From Acidobacteriota bacterium (GTDB lineage: Bacteria > Acidobacteriota > Terriglobia > Acidiferrales > UBA7541): a stretch of DNA of 6,111 nucleotides. Shown one piece after another: positions 1-5,618 of this stretch (its first letter is position 1; the number at the start of each line of letters is the position of its first letter). Under the pieces are notes generated by a model. The model saw only the letters and a program-made list of their open reading frames with translations, was not told the origin of the DNA and made no database searches. The position numbers and the translations under genes were made by a program. The stretch lies in assembly GCA_003224135.1 (NCBI GenBank), contig QHYO01000012.1, forward strand, positions 1-6,111, written 5' to 3'.

Positions 1-151
1 AGGTGGGGTCCCAACTTTTGTTGAGATCAAGGCCTCACGTTATCTGTACTTTCGCACGAAACCCGAGCTCCAGCGCAGACATATTGTATCCAGAGTCCCT
101 TTTAGTGAATGGCTTTGCCAGAAAAACGATGGAGTGTCAGAGGGCGGCCGA
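1..151. other. Left-edge stretch without a recognisable gene
   Basis: I see no coding sequence I can support here. The open frames crossing it on either strand give low-complexity, Arg/Ser-rich translations with no motif, and they run on through the neighbouring terminator and the antisense of the next gene. There is no tRNA-like fold or repeat. It lies beyond the terminator of the 212-469 gene, so it may be plain intergenic DNA or the edge of a gene outside the window. Confidence 0.4.
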
Positions 152-189
152 CAAAAACAAAAACGCCCGCGCCGGAGTGGCACGGGCGT
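152..189 (-). terminator. Intrinsic terminator of the Tudor-like/H1-tail gene
   Basis: Read on the minus strand, an 11-pair stem (arms 179-189 and 163-173) closes a five-base loop at 174-178. The stem is GC-rich. The only non-Watson-Crick position is 182/170, which is a U-G pair in the minus-strand transcript but a C/A mismatch in a plus-strand one, so the structure is built for leftward transcription. It is followed at once by a U tract (163 down to 153, interrupted by one G). It begins 22 bases after the stop codon of the 212-469 gene. Confidence 0.93.
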
Positions 190-211
190 CAAGTCTGTCT
201 GCGAGAAAAAA

Positions 212-469
212 TTATGCGTGGCTGGCTGCAGCGGCTTTCTTGGCGGCTTTTGCTGCCTTCGCCGCGGTCGAAGCCTTACGGCGCCTCTTGGTCTTCGGAG
301 GGGTCGCTGGCGCTTCCCCAATCAATTCCGCCGTCATAATACTCGTCACGAAAAGCTTGGGCCCGTGATCGTCGAAATCTACCGCGGTTCGTTCTCCGTC
401 AGAAGACGTCACGATTCCCAACCCATACACGTCATGCTTGATTGTTTGGCCTTCCTGCATTGTTTGCAC
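212..469 (-). CDS. Small basic protein: PcrA/UvrD-type Tudor-like domain with Lys/Ala-rich H1-like tail
   Basis: An 85-residue protein of unknown function. Residues 5-50 follow the pattern G-x-x-[IV]-x-H-x-x-[YFW]-G-x-G-x-V ... V-x-F-x-x-x-G-x-K-x-[LF], which resembles the small beta-barrel (Tudor/SH3-like) domain at the C terminus of PcrA/UvrD helicases. Visible key residues are H12, G16, G18, V20, V30, F32, G36 and K38. Residues 57-85 are a disordered tail rich in Lys, Arg and Ala, with KRRRK followed by repeated AAK units, as in bacterial histone-H1-like proteins. The PcrA barrel is known to contact RNA polymerase and nucleic acid; a nucleoid or transcription-associated role here is inference. 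Start: I choose GTG at 467-469 because a perfect AAGGAGG (475-481) ends five bases before it; the internal ATG at 458-460 lies 14 bases from that site. It appears to be a single-gene unit with its own terminator. A CarD-like or other small-barrel assignment is possible. The frame is secure, the function is not. Confidence 0.82.
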   Translation of the reverse strand: MQTMQEGQTIKHDVYGLGIVTSSDGERTAVDFDDHGPKLFVTSIMTAELIGEAPATPPKTKRRRKASTAAKAAKAAKKAAAASHA

Positions 470-474
470 GCTTT

Positions 475-481
475 CCTCCTT
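475..481 (-). promoter_or_regulatory. Perfect Shine-Dalgarno deciding a GTG start
   Basis: AAGGAGG on the minus strand, five bases before GTG at 469. It supports GTG over the in-frame ATG three codons later. Confidence 0.85.
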
Positions 482-537
482 GGGCCACTCACTCGACTAT
501 TTTTTCTTGTTTTCTACTGATCGAAACTCGTTTTAAG

Positions 538-567
538 GGGCGGTACTCGATCCTTCGAATTCCGCCC
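538..567 (-). terminator. Hairpin after the csp stop, possible weak terminator
   Basis: On the minus strand GGGCGG (562-567) pairs with CCGCCC (538-543). Inside, one mismatch is followed by a second six-pair stem (555-560 with 545-550) around a four-base loop. One inner pair is G-U only in the minus-strand transcript. It starts nine bases after the csp stop codon, where a terminator or mRNA-stabilising 3' stem would sit. No real U tract follows (the next bases are CTTAAAACG), so efficient intrinsic termination is uncertain. Confidence 0.5.
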
Positions 568-576
568 GGCACAGAC

Positions 577-780
577 TCAGAGGCCTGTTACGTTCTCTGC
601 TTGAAGGCCTTTCGGACCTTTCTTTACTTCGAACTCCACCGCCTGCCCTTCGTTCAGCGACTTGTAACCGTCCATCGTGATGGCAGAGAAGTGCACGAAC
701 ACATCTTCTCCAGTTTGGCGTTGGATGAAGCCGTAGCCCTTCGAAGCGTTGAACCACTTTACTGTTCCTTGTTCCTTCAC
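577..780 (-). CDS. csp: Cold-shock domain protein (CspA family)
   Basis: A 67-residue single-domain cold-shock protein, the usual length for the family. Such proteins bind single-stranded RNA and DNA and act as RNA chaperones in the cytoplasm. The whole chain is the OB-fold: GTVKWFN at 5-11, RNP1-type KGYGFI at 14-19 and RNP2-type DVFVHF at 26-31, giving the aromatic surface (W9, F10, F18, F28, H30, F31) that stacks on bases. The end, around [11 protein letters not shown], is typical. Start: I choose GTG at 778-780 because GAGG (788-791, within AGGCGAGG) lies seven bases upstream and the resulting N terminus ([10 protein letters not shown]) matches the family. An ATG at 819 would add 13 residues unlike the family and lacks a clear ribosome site. 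No gene lies directly upstream, so it is probably monocistronic with a long leader. Confidence 0.95.
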   Translation of the reverse strand: MKEQGTVKWFNASKGYGFIQRQTGEDVFVHFSAITMDGYKSLNEGQAVEFEVKKGPKGLQAENVTGL

Positions 781-938
781 CGCTTGACCTCGCCTGCGTG
801 GCCCGTTTGCCGGAACCATCGTTTATGGCTTGCCACTCTCGGTCTGTGCCGCACGTCTTTCTTCGGCTGCCACCGGCAACCTTCTCGATTTCCGCCACGC
901 TGCCAGCCCTGACCCGCGCCTTGACACCTTTCGAGCGC
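781..938 (-). promoter_or_regulatory. Long leader of the cold-shock gene with a compact hairpin
   Basis: About 158 bases separate the csp start from the upstream terminator, with no supportable ORF. In the minus-strand transcript, GGTTGCC (875-881) pairs with GGCAGCC (865-871) around a three-base loop, including one G-U pair. The stretch is GC-rich and I found no convincing -35/-10 pair, so the promoter is not placed. Long structured leaders are known for cspA genes in enterobacteria; whether this one is temperature-responsive is not visible. Confidence 0.35.
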
Positions 939-970
939 AAAAAAAAGACTGCAAATTTGTCCTTGCAGTC
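939..970 (-). terminator. Intrinsic terminator between the hpnH operon and csp
   Basis: On the minus strand GACTGCAA (963-970) is followed by an eight-base loop (955-962), its perfect complement TTGCAGTC (947-954), and eight uninterrupted T (939-946). This is a standard Rho-independent terminator. It lies about 150 bases after the stop of the 1121-1570 gene, so it either ends the hpnH operon with a long 3' untranslated region or ends a separate short transcript starting in that gap. It insulates csp from upstream transcription. Confidence 0.88.
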
Positions 971-1120
971 CTCCTGAGCGAATCAAAAGGTATTACAAGA
1001 GCAACAAACGCTACAGTAAGAATAGCACAAAATGACCCTCTTGTCCACGCCGTTTCGCCCGAAGACTCCGGTGTAACTGTTTGATTTATAAGTGGTTAGA
1101 GTGAAAAACGCGCTCAGCAC
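971..1120 (-). other. Gap of 150 bases: operon 3' end or short RNA; Cys-rich micro-ORF
   Basis: More AT-rich than its surroundings and ending in the terminator at 939-970. A TATAAA at 1085-1090 (minus strand) could be a -10 box, but no good -35 accompanies it. A GTG-initiated frame at 983-1048 would give 21 residues with five cysteines near its end (CYSYCSVCCSC), but it has no convincing ribosome site. The frame is also just the in-frame continuation past the stop of the preceding gene. I regard it as unproven. Confidence 0.3.
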
Positions 1121-1570
1121 TTACTCTGCCAAATCAGGGTGAAGGCTCGCTGCCTCGCCCCCAGTTTCCTTCTTTTCCCAGTATTTCTTCACCCAAGCTT
1201 CCCAACTCTTCCCAGCCGCCGGATCACGACCCGTAAATGCCAGTGCTGCGATGTCAGAATAGGCAATTTTCAGCCGGCCACCGCCGCTTTTCGGCAAAAT
1301 CCTGACAAACGAAGAACTTAGCGTCGTTCCGTTCACGCGGTCAAAAATATATCCTTCGATTTTCGTACCGTCTTTTTGTGTCAGCGTGACATCCCCGCGA
1401 TAATCAAAGGCCTTCTCCAGCGCTTCACGCAGTTCCGTCTCGTTCGCCAGCTCTGGCACCCAGCCTTCAATACCCTCTCGCTTGCGCCCTGGTGCTACTT
1501 CCAGTTTGTCTGGATCGAAACTACCTGCTCCGGGAGCGTCCTGCCGCTCGAAATGTGTGGGAATACTCAT
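1121..1570 (-). CDS. Uncharacterised protein coupled to hpnH, LSm/SH3-like barrel suspected
   Basis: A 149-residue soluble protein with no signal peptide or membrane segment. Residues 1-35 are polar and probably disordered (Pro, Gly, Asp, Arg-rich). Residues 44-57 look like a helix (ELREALEKAF), followed by alternating strands: YRGDVTLTQKDGTKIEGYIF at 57-76, SSFVRIL at 86-92, and LKIAYSDIAALAFTGRD at 100-116. The pattern 'G-D-V-T-L-x-x-x-D-G-x-x-x-x-G-Y-I-F' plus a later 'I-x-Y-x-D-I-x-x-L' strand resembles LSm/Sm-like small barrels; this is fold inference only. The tail from 120 (GKSWEAWVKKYWEKK) is an amphipathic, Trp-rich helix. The ATG overlaps the hpnH stop as ATGA (1567-1570), so the two are very likely translationally coupled and cotranscribed; only a weak GGAAGAG precedes the start. 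I recall similar small genes beside hpnH in other bacteria but cannot verify it here. A role as HpnH partner is a hypothesis. Confidence 0.85.
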   Translation of the reverse strand: MSIPTHFERQDAPGAGSFDPDKLEVAPGRKREGIEGWVPELANETELREALEKAFDYRGDVTLTQKDGTKIEGYIFDRVNGTTLSSSFVRILPKSGGGRLKIAYSDIAALAFTGRDPAAGKSWEAWVKKYWEKKETGGEAASLHPDLAE

Positions 1571-2694
1571 GCTCGAGTCTCTTCCATCTGAGTCTTGCCC
1601 GCTTCAATCTGCACCAGTGGATTGAACGCGTGCACCGGCTTCACTGGTTCATCGAGCATGTCCAACGCGTCGGGGTCTCGATACCTAGTCGTTAGACCCG
1701 CCTTGATCGTTGCCCACAACCCGCCCAGCCCACTGAAAGTATGATCCACCGCCGAAGCCTCATACCCGCTGTGAACCATGCAGTTCGCGCACTTGGGGTT
1801 GCCCGACTCCGTGCCGTAGTTCTTCCACTCCACCGATTCCATCAGCTCCTGGAAGGTGTCCGCGTACCCGTCCTGCAGCAAATAACAGGGCTTTTGCCAT
1901 CCAAAAACGTTGTACGTCGGCATGCCCCACGGCGTGCACGCGTAATTCCGCTTGCCCATCAGAAATTCCAGGAACAATTTCGATTGATTGAACTGCCAGC
2001 TCTTTTTCCGGTTTGAAAGAATGGCCCGGAACAATCTCCGCGTCCGCGCGCGCCCCAAAAAATGCTTCTGATCCGGCGCTTTTTCATAGGAATAGCCGGG
2101 TGACAGCATCATTCCTTCCACGCCCAGCTCCATCATTTCGTCGAAAAATCCGCGCACGCTCTTGGGATCGGCGCCATCGAACAAGGTCGTATTCGTTGTA
2201 ACGCGGAAACCGCGCTTGATTGCCTCGCGAATCCCGTCAATCGCTTGCTCGTAACCGCCTTCACGGCACACCGAAAAATCGTGATGCTCCTTCTGCCCGT
2301 CCACGTGCACGGAAAACGTCAAATACTTGCTGGGCGTAAAAAGGTGCAGCTTTTCCTTCAGCAACAGCGCGTTTGTGCACAGATAGATGTATTTCTTCCG
2401 CGCGACCAGCCCTTCCACAATCTTGTCGATCTGTGAGTGCATCAGCGGCTCGCCGCCCGGAATCGATACCATTGGCGTACCGCACTCATCTACGGCCTTA
2501 AAGCATTCCTCCGGGGAAAGCTCCTGCTTCAAAATGTGCGCTGGATATTGAATCTTTCCGCAGCCTGCGCAAGCCAGATTACATTTGAACAGTGGTTCCA
2601 GCATCAGCACGAACGGATATTTCTTACGCCCGGCCACCTTCTGCTTCAAAAGATAGGTCGCAACCGTCCACATCTGTGAAATAGGTACTGGCAT
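1567..2694 (-). CDS. hpnH: HpnH, radical-SAM adenosyl-hopene (adenosylhopane) synthase
   Basis: Adds the 5'-deoxyadenosyl radical to diploptene to form adenosylhopane, the first committed step to C35 bacteriohopanepolyols. The 375-residue chain is full length. C38-x3-C42-x2-C45 (CNLACAGC) binds the radical-SAM 4Fe-4S cluster. GGEP at 80-83 is the SAM-binding motif, followed by YLCTNALLL around 104-112 and the strand SVHVDG at 128-133. C106 sits where, as I recall, biochemical work on HpnH places the hydrogen-donor cysteine. The C-terminal half carries C253, C270, C302 and C305, as expected for the HpnH-specific C-terminal domain (DUF3463). Start: ATG at 2694 with AGGAG (2699-2703) four bases upstream, and MPVPxxQ is a usual HpnH N terminus. 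It is first in a minus-strand operon with the 149-residue protein and is divergent from the ligase-ACP-acyltransferase gene. No other hopanoid gene (shc, hpnG) is visible. Confidence 0.96.
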   Translation of the reverse strand: MPVPISQMWTVATYLLKQKVAGRKKYPFVLMLEPLFKCNLACAGCGKIQYPAHILKQELSPEECFKAVDECGTPMVSIPGGEPLMHSQIDKIVEGLVARKKYIYLCTNALLLKEKLHLFTPSKYLTFSVHVDGQKEHHDFSVCREGGYEQAIDGIREAIKRGFRVTTNTTLFDGADPKSVRGFFDEMMELGVEGMMLSPGYSYEKAPDQKHFLGRARTRRLFRAILSNRKKSWQFNQSKLFLEFLMGKRNYACTPWGMPTYNVFGWQKPCYLLQDGYADTFQELMESVEWKNYGTESGNPKCANCMVHSGYEASAVDHTFSGLGGLWATIKAGLTTRYRDPDALDMLDEPVKPVHAFNPLVQIEAGKTQMEETRA

Positions 2695-2930
2695 TTCGCT
2701 CCTGCAGCCGCCAAAAACTCAAAATTAGACAGGGAAATCCCGCGATTCCCTCGGACCTTTACATTTTACCTGACGCATGGCCCTTTTGCCTTCTCCTATT
2801 TCCCGCTCCTGTTTCGATGCAATCCACCCGATTCCAGTGGCATTTCAGGTGCCCCCTAGCGCAGGGGACGGTTCGGCACTGCGGCTTTTCTCCTCACCGG
2901 AGTAAACTCGCTACACCGCCCTCGACGCCC
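2695..2930. promoter_or_regulatory. Divergent intergenic region with two inverted repeats
   Basis: This spacer must hold the promoters of hpnH (leftward) and of the large fusion gene (rightward). On the minus strand TAAAAT (2763-2768) is a possible -10 for hpnH, but no good -35 lies 16-18 bases upstream, so I do not place either promoter firmly. AGGGAA (2731-2736) and TTCCCT (2746-2751) form an inverted repeat with a nine-base centre, 37 bases before the hpnH start: a possible operator or leader hairpin. CCCCT (2853-2857) and AGGGG (2863-2867), flanked by GTGCC (2849-2853) and GGCAC (2875-2879), form a nested hairpin ahead of the plus-strand gene. The plus-strand frame stays open back to an ATG at 2817, but its translation looks non-coding. 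Confidence 0.45.
2731..2751. repeat. Inverted repeat upstream of hpnH
   Basis: AGGGAA and TTCCCT six-base arms around ATCCCGCGA. It is placed between the candidate -10 (2763-2768) and the hpnH ribosome site, so it would lie in the leader or overlap the transcription start. A short repeat like this can occur by chance. Confidence 0.4.
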
Positions 2931-5579
2931 ATGCCTCGCGAAAACCTCAATTCGCTCTTCCGCGATTTCGAACGCTTTCAGCGCGGCCCCGCAATCGTCT
3001 ACCCTCACGGTTATCGCCACAGTTCTTGGACCTACGAAAAACTCGTTTCAACCGCACTGTTCTTCGCCAACGCTCTGAAATCCCGCGGCATTCGAAGCAA
3101 CGACCGCATCCTTCTCTGGGCTCCAAACTCCGCCGAATGGGTCGCCGCCTTTTGGGGCTGCCTCCTCTCCGGCGCTGTTGCCGTCCCCATGGACGATTCC
3201 GCTTCCCCGGAATTTGCGTGCTGCGTCGCCCGCGATTCTCAAGTCAGACTGATCGTCGCCTCTCGTTCCAAGCCTCAACTCGACCCCGCCATCCCACTCC
3301 TCGTAGTGGAGGATTTGGCCGGCATCGCCTCGCATCACGGCGGTTTCGTACGCCAAAGTGTTCCTTGTGAAACACCCGAGCCATTCTTCGAAATCATCTC
3401 GAACGAACCGCTCGCCCGCCAGCACATCGCCGAGATTCTCTTCACCTCGGGTACTACCGCCGAACCTCGCGGTGTCGTCCTCACCCACGGAAATTTTCTC
3501 GCCAACCTCGAACCCATCGAGAGCGGCATCCAGCCGTACCTCAAGTACGAGCGTTTCCTGCACCCGCTTCGCTTTGTTTCTCTCGTTCCGCTCAGCCACG
3601 TCTTCGGACAATTTATGGCGCTCTTCGTTCCCCCGCTTCTCGGCGCAACCGTCGTTTTCGAAAACTCCACCAATCCCGCCGAAATTCTCCGCACCATCAA
3701 ACGCGAACGCGCCACCCTGCTCATCGCCGTCCCCCGCATGCTCGATCTCCTCCGTTCCACCATCGAACGCGAAATCGATTCCCGCGGCTGGCGCGCTTGG
3801 TTCAATTCGAACTACTCCGTTCGAGAGAACCAGCCCTTCCTCCGCCGCGCTTGGCGTTTCCGCCGCATCCATCGCCTTTTCGGCTTTCGCTTCTGGGCAT
3901 TTATCTCCGGCGGCGCGGCCCTCGGTTCGGACACCGAACTTTTCTTCAAAGGCCTCGGCTTCGCTGTGGTGCAAGGCTACGGCATGACGGAAACCGCCTC
4001 ACTCATCAGCCTCAATCACCCGTTCAGCGCGGCGGAAGGCTCCGTTGGCAAGATTCTGCCCGGCCGCGAATTCAAACTTGCCGCCGACGGCGAAATCCTT
4101 GTTCGCGGTGAAAACGTCTCCGCAGGTTACTGGGAAAAGGGAACTTTTCAGCAAACCTCAGACGAAATCGGCGGCTGGCTGCGCACGGGCGATCTCGGCG
4201 AACTCGATTCGAATGGCAATCTCAAGTTCCGTGGCCGCAAAAAAAATGTCATCGTCACCGCCGCCGGCCTCAACATCTACCCCGAAGACCTCGAGTCCGC
4301 GCTAAAAAAGCAGCCCGCCATCCGCGATGCCGTCGTGATTCCGCTCGATCGCAATGGCAACGCCGAACCCTGCGCGGTCCTGCTCTTAAATCAATCGATG
4401 AAAGCTACGGCTGTTCTTCCGAGCCTGCCCGCGCAAGCAGAGGAAGCGAGAAATCCGTCTTCGCCTTCCGCGGTCCGCTCCACGGACGCCGAGACCGCCA
4501 TCAGCGGCGCTAACGCCACCCTCGCCGGCTACCAGCAAATCCGCACCTGGCTTGTCTGGCCCGAGCCAGATTTTCCTCGCACTCCCACCGGCAAATCACG
4601 CCTCGCCAGCATCAAAGCGCGCGCCTCCGAGCTCCTCAATCTAAGCGCGACCTTCCGCCCGGCCTCTTCGACTTCCCTCTCAAACCAAGTCGACCCACTG
4701 GCTAAGTTCAATTCCTCCACGTCCTTGGACTCATTGTCCTCCCTTGATCGCGTGGAACTTCTCTCTGCCCTCGAACACCGCTACAACATCGAGCTCAACG
4801 AATCCGCCTTCTCCGAAGCAAAATCTGTCGCCGACCTCGAAAAACTTATCGCGCAACCCGCCGCCGAAAGTTCCCGTTCGAACCATCACTATCCCCAGTG
4901 GACTCTCCGCGAACCCATACGCCTCGCGCGCCTCTTCCTTTATTACGCGCTCGTCTGGCCTGCCACGCAGCTTCTGGCTCACCCGCGCATTCTCGGCCGC
5001 CACCATCTGCAAAATCTCAGCGGACCCGTCATCGTTGTTTCAAATCACATCACTCGTCGCGCCGATATCGGGCTCATCCTCGCCGCACTCCCCGCGCGAT
5101 TCCGTCATCGCCTCGCCACTGCGATGGGAGGCGAATCTCTTCGCCGTATGCGAACTCCGCCGAGAGAATGGCTTTTCGCCAAACGTTGGGCCTACCAGCT
5201 CGGCTACCTCCTCGTCACCGCGCTTTTCAATGTTTTTCCGCTTCCGAAATTTTCCGGCTTCCGCCAAAGCTTCCGCTTCGCCGGCGAATCCGCCGACCGC
5301 GGCTATTCCGTCCTCATTTTTCCTGAAGGAGAGGTCAACAACTCCGCTGACGGCCGCATGGCCCCGTTTCAAACCGGCATCGGTCTGCTCGCGCAAAATC
5401 TTGCGTTACCTGTGGTACCTATGCGCCTCGATGGCGTCTGGCAAATGAAGCGCGAACATCACCGCCTTGCCCGCATTGGCGAAATCACTATCCACATCGG
5501 CGCGCCCATCACCTTCTCACCCGACATGCCAGCCAGCGAAATCGCCCATCACCTCGAATGCGCCGTTCGTTCCCTGTAG
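2931..5579 (+). CDS. Trifunctional fusion: AMP-forming acyl ligase - acyl carrier protein - PlsC-type acyltransferase
   Basis: An 882-residue chain. Residues 1-560 are an AMP-binding acyl-CoA/acyl-ACP synthetase: P-loop TSGTTAEPRG at 172-181, YGMTET at 350-355, GWLRTGDLG with D421, hinge/A8 region RGRKKNV at 434-440 with GLNIYPEDLE just after, and catalytic lysine K555 in PTGK. About 37 residues of low complexity (490-526) are inserted in its C-terminal subdomain. Residues 580-645 are an acyl carrier domain with LSSLDRVELL; S604 aligns with the phosphopantetheine serine. A hydrophobic segment (about 662-682) leads into the PlsC-like domain: NHITRRAD (H706, D712), a second hydrophobic stretch at 754-772, FPEGE at 797-801, GIGLLA, and LPVVPM. 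Likely it activates a fatty acid, loads its own carrier and acylates a membrane lipid; the acceptor is unknown. Start: ATG 2931 gives MPRENLNSLFRDF, matching where the domain begins; ATG 2817 would add 38 non-coding-looking residues. Neither has a clear Shine-Dalgarno. The domains are sure, the substrate is not. Confidence 0.93.
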   Translation: MPRENLNSLFRDFERFQRGPAIVYPHGYRHSSWTYEKLVSTALFFANALKSRGIRSNDRILLWAPNSAEWVAAFWGCLLSGAVAVPMDDSASPEFACCVARDSQVRLIVASRSKPQLDPAIPLLVVEDLAGIASHHGGFVRQSVPCETPEPFFEIISNEPLARQHIAEILFTSGTTAEPRGVVLTHGNFLANLEPIESGIQPYLKYERFLHPLRFVSLVPLSHVFGQFMALFVPPLLGATVVFENSTNPAEILRTIKRERATLLIAVPRMLDLLRSTIEREIDSRGWRAWFNSNYSVRENQPFLRRAWRFRRIHRLFGFRFWAFISGGAALGSDTELFFKGLGFAVVQGYGMTETASLISLNHPFSAAEGSVGKILPGREFKLAADGEILVRGENVSAGYWEKGTFQQTSDEIGGWLRTGDLGELDSNGNLKFRGRKKNVIVTAAGLNIYPEDLESALKKQPAIRDAVVIPLDRNGNAEPCAVLLLNQSMKATAVLPSLPAQAEEARNPSSPSAVRSTDAETAISGANATLAGYQQIRTWLVWPEPDFPRTPTGKSRLASIKARASELLNLSATFRPASSTSLSNQVDPLAKFNSSTSLDSLSSLDRVELLSALEHRYNIELNESAFSEAKSVADLEKLIAQPAAESSRSNHHYPQWTLREPIRLARLFLYYALVWPATQLLAHPRILGRHHLQNLSGPVIVVSNHITRRADIGLILAALPARFRHRLATAMGGESLRRMRTPPREWLFAKRWAYQLGYLLVTALFNVFPLPKFSGFRQSFRFAGESADRGYSVLIFPEGEVNNSADGRMAPFQTGIGLLAQNLALPVVPMRLDGVWQMKREHHRLARIGEITIHIGAPITFSPDMPASEIAHHLECAVRSL

Positions 5580-5618
5580 CGCAGAGTTTATCCCGCCTGC
5601 CCTTTAATAATCTGTTCT
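5580..5618. other. Short convergent spacer without a clear terminator
   Basis: Thirty-nine bases separate the stop codons of the converging fusion gene and sugar dehydrogenase gene. I find no GC-rich hairpin with a T tract in either direction, so termination here is either factor-dependent or occurs inside the opposing gene. Confidence 0.5.

Noticed and set aside
3..368. Plus-strand open frame at the left edge
   Set aside because: It crosses the minus-strand terminator and the antisense of the Tudor-like gene; its Ala-rich part is only the complement of that gene's tail.
533..940. Minus-strand open frame of 135 codons covering csp in another frame
   Set aside because: The cold-shock motifs are in the other frame; this one gives an Arg/Ser-rich translation without a motif.
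2817..2930. N-terminal extension of 38 residues on the ligase fusion from ATG 2817
   Set aside because: The residues are unlike the ligase family, the stretch contains a nested hairpin, and no ribosome site precedes the ATG; the domain begins right after ATG 2931.
3048..3974. Long minus-strand open frame of 308 codons inside the fusion gene
   Set aside because: It is antisense to the well-supported ligase domain. Its Glu/Ala/Gly-rich, motif-free translation is a by-product of GC-rich codon use on the other strand.
4239..4246. Run of eight A in the ligase, a possible frameshift or slippage site
   Set aside because: It encodes the conserved Arg-Lys-Lys-Asn turn in frame, and the conserved domains continue in the same frame afterwards. 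No downstream stimulatory structure or useful alternative product is seen.
4744..5448. Plus-strand open frame of 234 codons in another frame of the fusion gene
   Set aside because: Ser/Pro-rich and motif-free, and it overlaps the carrier and acyltransferase domains read in the true frame.
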